Origin: Azolla pinnata | Lineage: Eukaryota > Streptophyta > Polypodiopsida > Salviniales > Salviniaceae | Length of the DNA: 22,526 nt | NCBI GenBank assembly: GCA_037176905.1 | Contig: JBBBWG010009712.1 | Span: forward strand, 1-22,526 | Reading direction: 5' to 3' | Shown: in pieces, positions 9,849-18,819 of the stretch | Layout of the letters: the number at the start of each line of letters is the position of its first letter | Numbering within the stretch: position 1 is the first letter of the stretch | The notes under the pieces: model-generated | Database searches by the model: none | Seen by the model: only the letters and a program-made list of their open reading frames with translations | Told to the model about the DNA's origin: nothing | Translations under genes and position numbers: made by a program

Positions 9849-10109
9849 GAATTTAATTAAATATTTAAATTAAAAAAAATAAATAAAACCTCGTTTTATT
9901 TATTTTTATACATTTCTTTTTGTTCTCAATTTGAGAACATATATTTCTTCAAAAGCTTCTTCATTTCCAAAAGCTTCTCCTTCTAAGAAGTCAGAAAATG
10001 AATGAGAAACTCAAGCCCCCAGTTCCTATTTATACAAGATGTCTGTCTGTGACTATTCATGTGGGATATTTTGACCTTCTTACTTGTCTGTCTCCTCTTG
10101 TATACATCG

Positions 10110-10620
10110 ATTTATCTGTATACACATACATACAGACATATTTATCTCTATTAGCAAGCATACATACATATTCATCTGTATATGCATATATACATGCATA
10201 TACACTTGTATATTGAAACGTAGATGTATATTCATCTATACATTCATACATATATACATATTCACCTATATATGTATGCATACATGTATATTCACCTATA
10301 TGTGAATAGCTACATATATATTAACCGATATATGTTTGATGTTTCCTGCAACATAGTTTATTGTAACATAGATGCGCCGTTTGCTACAACATAGCTACAA
10401 ATTAACTTATATTAGTATGTATTCACTTGTATATGTATACATACATGCATGTTCACCTATAATGTACATGTTTGCTTCATATTCGCTTGTATATGCATAC
10501 ATACATATATATTATACGCATAAATATTAATATATTCATCTATATATATACATGTATATTTACATGTATACATGCATATTGGTCTATATATGTATAGATA
10601 ATTGGATATTAATTATTTTA
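10110..10620. repeat. CATA/TATA-rich imperfect tandem repeat
   Basis: Repeating phrases such as ATATGCATACATACATG, TATATTCACCTATATATG and ATATTCATCTATATA, with a loose 24-28-bp period. The tract is homologous, in inverted orientation, to 1405-1600, and a short further tract lies at 10835-10960. It encodes nothing credible. Confidence 0.75.
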
Positions 10621-11589
10621 TATCGAATTTAGTAGATATATTATATCATTGTATCTTGGACTGATTAGATAGACCACTTGATTGTTTCAAATGAGATGAT
10701 GGGTTTAAATGTTGCCTGGGACACAATGTTGTAGTATGGTTGTGGAAATTTAGCAACAAATAAGTTGCAAACACGCGGCAAAATTGTATGCTTTTTGCAC
10801 ATTTTGCTGCGACATAGCTGCAAACTAGCTTATAGTAGTATGTATTCACCTATATATGCATACATACATGCATATTCATCTAAATATACATTTTCTCATG
10901 CATGTTTGTGTGTGTATCAATAGATATATGCAGATTCGTCTTTATAAGTACATGTTTGATGTATATTGACTTGTAGAACCTTGCTTATATTTGCTTGTTT
11001 TTTGTGGAGACTTCTTAAAATTAATAAAAGACTCAAGTTCGAAGACACCGTGCGTTCGAATCCCTCTTTCAAACAATTTCCAAAGGTTTGTACAGATACT
11101 ATGTCTCTGATAGGAGATAGTTCTGATTTGTGCAAAAAGTGGCTTGGCTTCTTTTACCTATAGTAAATGGGCTTCAAACACGCCCTGCATAGGTATATAG
11201 CTATTTACCAGGTTTGAATAAAAAATTATAGAAGTTTATTGCTGGTCAGGCAGATTTTAATAATTTGAAGCAATGTTTTGAATGTTTTCCACGCTATCTC
11301 TATACAAACAACAGAAGTAGATAACCCTTCTTGTTTAGATGGGAAATACTGCTCGAGGATAAAAGCTTGTCAAAACATTTTCCAAACTATCCTGTAAAAT
11401 ACGTTGAATGTTCAGTACAAGCAAAGAAAGCCATGGATGACACGTAAAATATTGTGCGTATAGAACCTGGTTGATTTGATGTCAATCATTTTCTGCACTA
11501 TAATTGTCTATTAAGGGGATGTTACCGTTAAAGCTCGATTACATCCGATTACCTTATAAATATTTGAATAAACAATTTAATAATAAAAG

Positions 11590-11673
11590 GTCAAGATGGC
11601 GGAGCGGTCTAAGGTGCTAGATTCAAGTTCTAGTTCTCATTAGGGAGCGTGGGTTCAAATCCTAGTCTTCACA
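11590..11673 (+). pseudogene. tRNA-Leu(CAA) pseudogene, copy 6
   Basis: Full length with anticodon CAA (CTAGA-TTCAAGT-TCTAG) and an intact-looking A-box, but the D stem has a mismatch (GCG against GGT), the T stem is broken (GTGGG against CCTAG) and the 3' acceptor strand reads TCTTCAC. Only TTT follows. Confidence 0.7.
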
Positions 11674-12692
11674 ATTTGTGAATCTTTGTTAAAACCTTAG
11701 TATGTTTTTCTTTTATCAGATCCTTCTTATTTTTTGAGAAACTGTCCAGGCTTCTTATCACTAGACGAAATGGGTTTCCTATATAGTTAGATTTATTGAT
11801 AATCTATAGATTATACTCATCTTGTGTACACATTTTGAAGCAATACCTTTTTTTCATGAAAACATAGAGTGGCCATATTTTGTAAGATATCTATACAAAA
11901 ACAACATAATCACATACCTTTTCTTGTTCAAATAGCAGATAATGTTAGAGGGTAAAAGCTTGTTAGAACGTTCTCTAAAATATCTTCTAACACACTTTAA
12001 GTGTTCAATAGAGGCGAAGACGGTCATGGTCGATGATACCCAATATCACTTGCACCTAATGGAGTACTTGAAGAAAAGATGAGTCACCTCTGAAAATATT
12101 CGTGTCTCGGAAACCTTGTGGATTTAATATGAATCGTGTTGCGGGGAACCATAGTTATATTTGCTTCCTTTTTGTGGAGACTTCTTAAAATTAAAAACAA
12201 GACTCGGGTTCTTAGAGACCGTGCGTTCGAATCCCTCTTCTAACAATTTACAAAGGTTTGTATAGATACTATGTCCCTAATAGGAGATAGTTTCGATTCA
12301 TGCAAAAACTGGCTTGGCTTCTTTTCCCTATAGGAAATGGGCCTCAAACACGCCTTGCATAGGTATATAGCTATGTACTTGGATTGAATGAAAAATTATA
12401 GAAGTTTAACGATGGCTAGTTTTTTAAGAATTTGAAGCAATGTTTTGAATGTTTTCCTAAAAATATAAACTATTCATGTTTTCCATGCTATCTCTATGCA
12501 AACAACATACTCACATAACCCTTCTTGTTTAGATGGGAAACACTGCTAGAGGGTAAAAGCTTGTCAAAACATCTTCCAAAATATCCTTTAAAATACTTTG
12601 AGTGTTTAGTACAAGCAAAGAAAGCCATAGAGGACATGCAAAATATTCTGTGTATAGAACCCGATTAATTTGAAAAATATGAATTATTAAAG

Positions 12693-12756
12693 GTCAAGAT
12701 GGCCGAGCGGTCCAAGGAGCTAGACTGAAGTTCTAGTTCTCATTAGAGAGCGTGGG
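12693..12756 (+). pseudogene. tRNA-Leu-like copy 7, 5' part, split by LTR retrotransposon
   Basis: It runs from acceptor GTCAAGA through a GAA anticodon loop (CTAGA-CTGAAGT-TCTAG) and the variable arm to the first strand of the T stem, GTGGG. There the LTR element begins. The rest of the tRNA (T loop, CCACT, CTTGACA) lies at 17329-17347 beyond the element. Confidence 0.85.
12752..12756. repeat. Target-site duplication GTGGG (left copy)
   Basis: GTGGG directly precedes the left LTR (TGTTAG). The same five bases follow the right LTR at 17324-17328. The flanks together rebuild the expected tRNA T arm, so this is a true insertion scar. Confidence 0.9.
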
Positions 12757-13205
12757 TGTTAGCCCTTCAGATGAAAGACTAAGACTTGGTCGTGGTTGAA
12801 TACGAGTGAAGAAGTATTCGTAAGGCTACGATTAGCCGTAAACTCTGACCAATATGATTATCGAATCATCCGTCGACTCCGTATTGCCATAGACTCCGAT
12901 TCTTACACATAGACAATTGAAGAGAACACAAGATAGTGCAAAGCTTCTTATATTATAAACATTCTACTTCCAGACTATATTCGGATCCGTTACAAGTAAG
13001 GTGCCAAGGCTTTATATACATGCTTGGAACCCTTTCAGATCTCCAAGTCTCTATGTGCAACACGTTGGTTCGGATCTCCAAGTCTCTATGTGCAACACGT
13101 CGGTCCGGATCTCTATAGACATCTCTCCGAATTTTCGACTACGTATTATTTCCGTAATATTACGAATTTACGACGTCGTCATAGTTTCGTAATATTCAGC
13201 TAACA
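12757..13205 (-). repeat. Left LTR (3' LTR in coding orientation), 449 bp
   Basis: It begins TGTTAGCCC and ends CAGCTAACA. It is 35 bp longer than its partner because of an exact-length tandem duplication at 13038-13072/13073-13107 (GATCTCCAAGTCTC...). A TATATAAA box reads on the - strand at 13011-13018. Confidence 0.9.
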
Positions 13206-13311
13206 CTATGACACGCCCGTGGGACAGTGTTTTAGACGTCGAACCGATAGTAAAATCAAAGTCCAAACAAAAAACAAAGTCCAAAATTACAATATGTACA
13301 ATCCGATTGTT

Positions 13312-15734
13312 TCAGTCCTCGTTTAGGATGTTCAAAATTGACGGTTCGGCTGGCTCCTCGTCCTCTTCCTCCTCGTCTGCTGAAACTTCCGTGGCCTGCG
13401 TCGGTGGTACAACCGGCTCTGCCACGGCTTCCATTTCCATGTGCAGCTTCTGAACAATTTCATCATGTTGTTCTTACAACTTCGTAATCTCCTCACGATG
13501 TGTGAGGGCAATCCGCATGAAGTCCGTTGTTAGGTTCTTTTGAACTGCTTCGCAGTTGGCCTTGTCTAACTTCCAAAATCCGGGTCCTCAGAGATCCCGG
13601 TTGACCTTGTCTGCCCGAAGCACTTGTAGTTTCACAGCTTGTTCGGACCATACTTGTAACGACGTAGCCGTAGCGATCTGGATCGTAGTATTTGTCTGCT
13701 CCCGGAATTTTTCGACAATTCGCTTCAAGTTGGCCTGAACCAAAAACGTTTTCTTTCCGAGCTCCGTCGTTAGTCGGTCAATTTCCTTCTGCTGCGTTTC
13801 TTTGATCGTCCGAGCTTTCTGTAAGTCCTCGATAGTCACCGACAGTTCCACCTTCAATGGTCCGATCTCCTCCTAGACCTGTCGGGTTCGTCGTACCGCG
13901 GCCTCCCGTTCCTGTTTCAGCTTCTTCGTTTGTGCGTTCAGACTCTCGACGACCTTCTTTAATCGACCGTTCTCCTCGGTCGTACTCTCGACATCCACTA
14001 CCAGCCGAGTCTGAATCCGCTTCCACTTCTCCTTGCTCTGCCGATGCTCTTCGTTCAGCATGGAGAACGCATCTGACATTTTCTGTGCGTCTCGCCTAGC
14101 CTCTTCCGCATTATCCTTCAATACGCCAATTCGTTGTTTAAACGACCTGGCATCCGCTTGCGCATCCCGTAGTTGACTTCGGAGTTGCTCGACATTAGTA
14201 CGGCACCTGCGTTCGGCTTCGAGTTCTACTCGTACTTTCGTCAACTCCGCGTCCTTTGCCTCCATCACCCTTCGGAGCTCAACCTGCGCTTTCTCCGCCT
14301 CCGTTAGCACCGTGACTTTTCGTTTCAAGGCTTCCTTGCAGTTGGCGTGTCGCCATTTCCATACCACTAGGTCGCGTTGTGCGGCTACCGAAGTTTACGC
14401 CTCGATATGTTCGCTCCATTCGCACACCTTCTCCATTGTCTTTTCCAGCATCATCATAATCTCGTTCGCGTCTTCACGCGTCAAACGAGCCTGTATCCAT
14501 GTTGGTACCTTGCCGGCTACTACGGCCGTAGCTGCCGTACTTCCCGGTGACGATGGTTGGCTGACCAAAATGGTCTCCCGTTCGGTGTCCGCCTACTCCT
14601 GTGCGATTTCCTCGGGCGCTTCGGTTACCTCAAGCCTCAGTGCGCCGACTCTTTCTCCGACAGGCTCCTCGCCTTCGATCGGTAGTCGCACCTCATCCGT
14701 ACTGAGTACGGGTTCGCCGATCTCCTGTACACTTGCCACCGCTGTGGCAAAAACTGCGCCGTCCTCTACGCTATGTACAGTTGGCATTGCCAAAATTGTG
14801 GCCGTACTGCCCGGCCTTCCTTCATCTTCTACGGCTTCCGCTGTTGGTGCGAAACCTACCGTCTTGAGACGTTTAACAAGACGGCCTTTGGATTCCGGTT
14901 GCGCCGACTTCTTCCGTTTTTTGCCTTTCTTCATCTTCTACGGCTTCCGCTGTTGGTGCAGAATCTGCCGTCTTGAGACGTATAACAAGACAGCCTTCGT
15001 ATTCCGGTTGCGCCGACTTCTTCCGTTTTTTCTTCCGCTGCTCCATCGGCGACTGCTTCCAGACGCGACCTCCGAATCATCCAAAGTGCTGATGTCGACT
15101 TCTTCGTCCGTTCCGGCTGCCCCTATTCCAACCTACGGCGTGTCGGCATCCTAGACCTGGGGTACGATCGGGATCCGTTCTCCAAGATTCCAAGTCGGAA
15201 TCTGGATCTCCGTTGCTTCGGCTTCCGCCGCTTCCGTGGTCGCTCCCGCCTCCGGCGCTGGTACGACAGGGAGCTCGGGTGCCGGCAATTCCTCTTCCTC
15301 TGCCGGTAGCTCTGCCTCCTCGTCCGCCCGCGGCTCGGCCTCCACCTCTGCCTCCGCTTTTGCCGACGGCTCGGATTGTCGCACCGCCGTGGAATCTGTT
15401 CTTTGAGTCGCTAGCTCGACTCCTTCTATTGGTACGATGCGGAGCATCGTACATCACGGGGGTCCCTGAGTCGGAAACTGTACGACTGAAATCGTACCCT
15501 TTCCTCCCCTCTGGAGGCTGGTCGCCGCAACCGTCGCCTCCTCGGTTGCTCCACGACAAGTGCCGGCTCTGGAATATGTTCTGGAACGGGTGATGATCCC
15601 GACGTGTCGATCTCCCAGATTTGCCGTGGGGCGGGCAACTCTGGCCCCTTGCCCTTGGCGGGGTCCCGCTGTCCACTGCCGGGTCGCTCCTTGCCCGGTG
15701 GTGGGGTGTAAAACATCCCCAGCCAGTACCCCAA
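13312..15734 (-). pseudogene. Coiled-coil, Glu/Ala/Pro-rich retroelement protein (broken)
   Basis: Read on the - strand the pieces are, in order: an N-terminal basic part (MFYTPPPGKE from 15716, RRRRLRRP), an acidic Ala/Pro/Glu-rich low-complexity part (15447-15151), a Lys-rich patch (KKGKKRKK near 14930) followed by further acidic sequence to 14593, a long coiled coil (14367-13588) with heptad-like charged repeats (KDAELTKVRVELEAE, KKVVESLNAQTKKLKQE, KETQQKEIDRLTTELGKK), and an acidic tail (EEEDEEPAEPSILNILNED) ending at TGA 13312-13314. Frame changes or stops occur near 15440, 15130, 14930, 14590, 14390, 13870, 13590 and 13480, so no full protein is made. Its composition resembles repetitive liverwort hypothetical proteins I remember, and a fragment recurs at 2-139. 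It could be a structural Gag-type protein; no enzymatic motif is visible. Confidence 0.7.
14821..15038. repeat. 109-bp tandem duplication inside the coiled-coil gene
   Basis: TTCATCTTCTACGGCTTCCG at 14821 starts again at 14930, and both units run through GTCTTGAGACGT, CCGGTTGCGCCGACTTC and TTCCGTTTTTT. The offset is 109 bp, which is not a multiple of three, so the duplication shifts the - strand reading frame. The two units differ at scattered sites and are not recent. Confidence 0.85.
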
Positions 15735-16445
15735 TCCGGGCGCACGGTGTCGGGATAATCGACAAGTATGCGTGAAAGCAGAGGCAGATCCGCCGGGGAT
15801 TTGAACTAGAGGAAACCAAAGTGGCGGAGTGGCAAGAAACTAAATTGTAATGAATATTCAGATATCAGAATAAGAAGAAGCAAGGGAAAAAGTAATAAGG
15901 ATTGAATTGAATTCCGGATAATCGGATTATAATGAATAAAGTTCTTGATTGAAAGCTAAGCCCCCCAAGACTTAGGGCTCCCCTGTTCTTTTATACTCCT
16001 CACCAGTCTAGTTTCTCAAAGCAGAGGCTCCTAAAATTAGTTGAGAGATAAAAAACTAGTACATAAAAAAACTAGTTGCGAAAAAAAACTATTCACGAAA
16101 ATAACTATTTGCAAAAAAAAAGAAAAAAGACTATATTGGCCGCCTCTTTTTTCTGGGAGTGAACTCGTCCGGCTCGGTCGATTCAGCACAACCAAGTGTG
16201 AACGCGGACTCTTGCTTCGAATGCATAAGTTTCACTTGAACTACATTCGGTCAACTGTTCTTCGAACTATGCAACATCCGATGAATACACACTGAGAAGA
16301 AAAGGGTTTGGTGTTTCCTTATATACTGTTTCATCTGTCTGAAGCTTGTATATGTGATACATTCTCCGTTATGCTCCCTTTTCTGAACGGCGCGACTTTT
16401 GGAAAGACAGTACACGACATCCACACAACATCCACACGATTGTTT
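15735..16445 (-). other. Non-coding internal region with promoter-like sequence
   Basis: No credible coding in either direction. It contains a T-rich/A-rich part (16050-16130 with runs of A), a small inverted repeat around AAGCCCCCC...AGGGCTCCCC (15958-15983), and a - strand TATAAAAG (15988-15995) about 270 bp upstream of the likely start of the coiled-coil frame. It may be the leader or an internal promoter of that gene, an intron-like spacer, or a nested solo LTR whose ends I could not define. Confidence 0.4.
15988..15995 (-). promoter_or_regulatory. TATA box candidate for the coiled-coil gene
   Basis: TATAAAAG on the - strand in a GC-poor region, followed downstream by pyrimidine-rich sequence (CCTTGCTTCTTCTTATT) and then the ATG at 15716. 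Position and orientation fit a core promoter. Nothing shows that it is used. Confidence 0.35.
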
Positions 16446-16875
16446 CTATATGCTTTCAAGCCGTGTGAGTTTCCTGGCACGACAATGGCTTTTCCGACTT
16501 GCCGTCACCTCCCAGATAAGGGCTTCTGACGTGATGGCGGCCCAGTTGAGATCGCGATTCTCCCAGCCCGCAATAATTAGGATGTCAGAACCCGGCTTGA
16601 ACGCTGTGCTTTGTCCGCCGATGATGTGGAATGACTTTGCCGAAGTACTTTGTCAAGGTGGAGTCTTTGTATGTTCCGACCCCTTTCTTGCCGCCTTCCG
16701 ACAGGTCGAGAAACGCTCGGACGGCTTCAGGTGACATCTCATCGACGTCGGCCTGTGCCAGGGCTTCCTCCATGCTCGCCCATCGCGTCGCGAGAGCAAC
16801 GCATAGATAACCGCCTAGACCTCGGCGGTTGAGTCGTTCGACCAGTCGGGCAGAGGGTGATTCGTTCAACTTCAT
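16446..16875 (-). pseudogene. Gag-like N-terminal protein, frameshifted
   Basis: The - strand frame starts at ATG 16875, 35 bases inside the 5' LTR, with MKLNESPSARLVERL, and includes ATRWASMEEALAQAD, LDLSEGGKKG and YFGKVIPHHRR. It closes at a stop at 16585, but a neighbouring frame continues the coding look (GSDILIIAGWENRDLNWAA) to TAG 16446-16448, which points to a single frameshift near 16600. I do not recognise a named domain. Its place next to the 5' LTR and the primer-binding site suggests the first product of the element, comparable to Gag. There is no zinc knuckle. Confidence 0.5.
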
Positions 16876-16890
16876 CTTCGCTCGGTAGCC

Positions 16891-16903
16891 GTCGTGGTCG
16901 CCA
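16891..16903 (-). other. Putative primer-binding site (tRNA-Arg type)
   Basis: On the - strand TGGCGACCACGAC lies six bases after the 5' LTR. TGG pairs with the CCA end of a tRNA, and the rest would match a tRNA ending in GTCGTGGTCG-CCA, as in some nuclear tRNA-Arg species that I know from memory. The assignment to Arg is inference. Confidence 0.5.
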
Positions 16904-16909
16904 AAAGAG

Positions 16910-17323
16910 TGTTAGCCCTTCCGATGAAAGACTAAGACTTGGTCGTGGTTGAATACGAATGGTGAAATATTCGTAAGGCTACGATTAGCCGTAAACTCTG
17001 ACCAGTATGACTATCCGATTATCCGTCGACTTCGTATTGCCATAGACTCTGATTCTTACACATAGACAATTGAAGAGAACACAAGATAGCGCAAAGCTTC
17101 TTATATTATAAACACTCTACTTCCAGACTATTTTTGGACCCTTTACAAGTAAGCTGCCAAGGCTTTATATACATGCTTGGAACACTTTCGGATCTCCAAG
17201 TCTCTATGTGCAACATGTCGGTTCGGATCTCTATAGACATCTCTCTGATTTTCCGACTACGTATTATTTCCGTAATATTACGAATTTATGACTTCATCGT
17301 ACTTTCGTAATATTCGGCCAATA
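16910..17323 (-). repeat. Right LTR (5' LTR in coding orientation), 414 bp
   Basis: It begins TGTTAGCCC on the + strand and ends CGGCCAATA, a mutated form of the left copy's CAGCTAACA. It carries - strand TATATAAA (17164-17171) followed by GCCTTGGC, a plausible U3 promoter for the - strand transcript. It lacks the 35-bp duplication of the left LTR. Confidence 0.9.
17164..17171 (-). promoter_or_regulatory. LTR TATA box
   Basis: TATATAAA on the - strand, conserved in both LTRs (13011-13018 in the other). Its orientation agrees with the coding strand of the element. Confidence 0.55.
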
Positions 17324-18148
17324 GTGGGTTCAAATCCACTCTTGACAATTTGTGAATCTTCGTGAAAACAACCTGACTATGTTTTTCTTATATCAGATGC
17401 TTCTTATTTTTTGAAAAACTGTCCTAGCTTCTTGTCACTAGACGAAATGGGTTTCTTACATAGCTAGATTTATGTATAATCTATAGATTAGATTCAGTTT
17501 GTCTACAAATTTTGAAGTAATACCTTTTTTTTTCATGAAAACATAGAGTGGCCATATTTTGTAAGCTATCTGTACAAAAATAACATAATCACATGCCTTT
17601 GCTTGTTTAGATAGACAGGCGAAGACGGTTATGGTCGAAAATACACAATATCACGCGCATTTAATGTAGTACTTGAAGAACAAATGAGTCACCCTTGAAA
17701 ATATTCGTGTCTCGGAAACCTTGTGGATTCGATATCAATCGTGTTGCGGGGAATCTTGGTTATATTTGCTTCTGTTTTGTGGAGACTTCCTAAAATTAAT
17801 ACAAGACTCGGGTTCTAAGAGACCGTGCATTTGAATCCCTCTTCTAACAATTTCCAAATATTTGTACGGATACTATGTCTCTGATAGGAGATAGTTCTCA
17901 TTTGTGGAAAAAGTGGCTTGGCTTCTTTTCCCTATAGGAAATGGGCCTCAAACACACCCTTCATAGGTATAAACCTATGTACTTGGCTTGAATGAAAAAT
18001 TCTAGAACTTTACTGATGGTCAGGAAGTTTTTTAAGAATTTGAAACAATCTTTTAAATGTTTTCCTACAAAAATAAACTAGTATGTTTTCCACGCTATCA
18101 CCACGGAAACATAATTAGATAACCCTTCTTGTTTAGATGGGAAATACT
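17324..18148 (+). repeat. tRNA-Leu satellite array, block III (rest of A7, B7, start of A8)
   Basis: It starts with the right GTGGG target duplication and the tRNA 3' part (17329-17347), continues as the A7 3' portion, then B7 (from 17609) and the first bases of A8 (from 18135). B7 lacks about 90 bp after AGATAG (17615), joining directly to ACAGGCGAAGACGG. Its tRNA 3' half lies at 17805-17849. A8 is cut at 18148 by a solo LTR. Confidence 0.88.
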
Positions 18149-18492
18149 TGTTGGGGGTGAGATCGTCAGGCGGAACAATGCACTAGCTTCCAGCAGTATT
18201 TCGGAGCTATCAAGAGGTATGTTAGAACAAAGAGAAGATCAAATCTGAAGGAGGAGGCTTTAGATCTGAGACGGTGAGAAGTGTCGGCAAAGATACAAGA
18301 GAGTGAGAGTGAGAGATAGGCATAGGAATAGAACTTCTATTAACTGGAGTTGGAGCAACCAACTTAGAACGACCATACAAACTTGGTATTTATACCCCCA
18401 AGCTAAGGCTAAAGCCTTTTCGGCTTATTACAAATATGGTCCGTTCACTTATGGACAGTGTGAACACGGCCATTACGTGCCCGTATTCGACA
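18149..18492 (-). mobile_element. Solo LTR, 344 bp, of a second retrotransposon family
   Basis: The insert begins TGTTGGGGG and ends ATTCGACA, with the 5-bp duplication ATACT on both sides (18144-18148 and 18493-18497). Removing it and one ATACT restores the array phrase GGGAAATACTGCTAGA. It holds TATAAATA (- strand, 18391-18398) within GGGGGTATAAATACC, followed on that strand by a pyrimidine-rich leader-like part (CTCTCACTCTCACTCTC) and the CCCCCAACA end, so the - strand is the likelier direction. No internal region remains, as expected after recombination between two LTRs. It is unrelated in sequence to the LTRs at 12757/16910. Confidence 0.88.
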
Positions 18493-18736
18493 ATACTGCT
18501 AGACGGTAAAATCTTGTCCAAACATTTTCCAAAATATCCTGTAAAATACTTTGAATGTTCAATACAACCAAAGAAAGTTATGGATGACACGCAAAATATT
18601 GTGCGTATAGAACCTGGTTAATTTGGTATCAATCACTTTCTTCGCTATAATTCCCTATTAAGGGGTTGTTACCGTTGAAGCTCAGTTACAGAAGATTACC
18701 TTATAAATAATTGAATAAAAGATTTAACATTAATAG

Positions 18737-18819
18737 GTCAAGATGGCGAGCGATCTTAGGAGCCAGACTCAAGTTCTAGTTCTCATTAGAGAGCGTGGGT
18801 TCAAATCCCACTCTTGACA
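18737..18819 (+). pseudogene. tRNA-Leu(CAA) near-complete copy 8
   Basis: The acceptor (GTCAAGA/TCTTGAC), anticodon loop CTCAAGT (CAA) and T arm (GTGGG/CCCAC) are intact. One base of the D arm is lost (TGGCGAGCG instead of TGGCCGAGCG), D-stem pairing is disturbed (GATCTTAGGAGC), and the anticodon stem has one mismatch. Only TTT follows. It is probably inactive but is the second-best fold in the window. Confidence 0.6.

Larger units (their letters stand above)
9385..10975 (+). mobile_element. CACTA-like non-autonomous transposon piece inside the array
   Basis: It starts with CACTGCAAG at 9385 inside an A monomer. Inside are GC-rich subterminal repeats (9400-9850), an AT-rich stretch with the 17-bp palindrome GTTCTCAATTTGAGAAC (9922-9938), a non-coding leader-like part (9960-10110), a long CATA tract (10110-10620), a linker (10660-10720), a second set of GC motifs (TTGCAAACACGCGGC, GCTGCGACATAGCTGC; 10340-10400 and 10760-10830) and more CATA sequence. 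At 10976 the array resumes in a B monomer (GAACCTTGCTTATATTTGC). About 360 bp of array expected between the two flanks is missing and no matching right terminus is seen, so this is a rearranged insertion. Short open frames within it are repeat artefacts and no transposase is encoded. Confidence 0.5.
10976..12756 (+). repeat. tRNA-Leu satellite array, block II (partial B5, A6, B6, partial A7)
   Basis: The array resumes in the middle of a B monomer. Further monomers begin at 11337 (A), 11930 (B) and 12531 (A), giving spacings of 593 and 601 bp. B-type tRNA 3' halves lie at 11030-11074 and 12201-12244. The A7 monomer has lost roughly 100 bp upstream of its tRNA (near 12665) and is interrupted at 12756 by the LTR element. 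Confidence 0.9.
12757..17323 (-). mobile_element. Non-autonomous LTR retrotransposon, 4.57 kb
   Basis: Two direct LTRs (12757-13205 and 16910-17323), a 5-bp GTGGG target duplication and TGTTAG...CTAACA termini define the element. I hand-counted about 34 mismatches in 414 aligned LTR positions, roughly 92% identity, so the insertion is not young. The coding sense, the TATA box (TATATAAA) and the putative primer-binding site all read on the - strand, making 16910-17323 the 5' LTR. Between the LTRs there is a Gag-like relic and a long coiled-coil protein relic. I found no protease, reverse transcriptase, RNase H or integrase motif. A clear polypurine tract next to the 3' LTR is also not visible. 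It therefore depended on enzymes supplied by a relative. Confidence 0.88.

Noticed and set aside
9483..9873. Open frames on both strands in the CG-rich minisatellite
   Set aside because: Their Ala/Ile/Val or Tyr/Ile/Ala repeats follow the 36-bp repeat period and occur in several frames at once.
9998..10305. Overlapping Tyr/Ile/His/Cys-rich frames
   Set aside because: They arise from the CATA microsatellite on both strands and have no coding character.
14312..15154. 280-codon open frame on the + strand
   Set aside because: It is antisense to the coiled-coil protein gene. Its Ser/Thr/Arg/Phe-rich composition mirrors the GC-rich Glu/Ala/Lys codons of the - strand, and no domain is recognisable.
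15077..15745. 222-codon Gly/Arg/Ser-rich frame on the - strand
   Set aside because: It overlaps the N-terminal part of the coiled-coil gene in a shifted frame. The other frames give the Ala/Pro/Glu-rich and basic segments that continue into the coiled coil.
16041..16529. Two + strand frames of 73-84 codons
   Set aside because: They lie in the non-coding spacer and antisense to the Gag-like frame, and are Lys/Phe-rich because of A and T runs.
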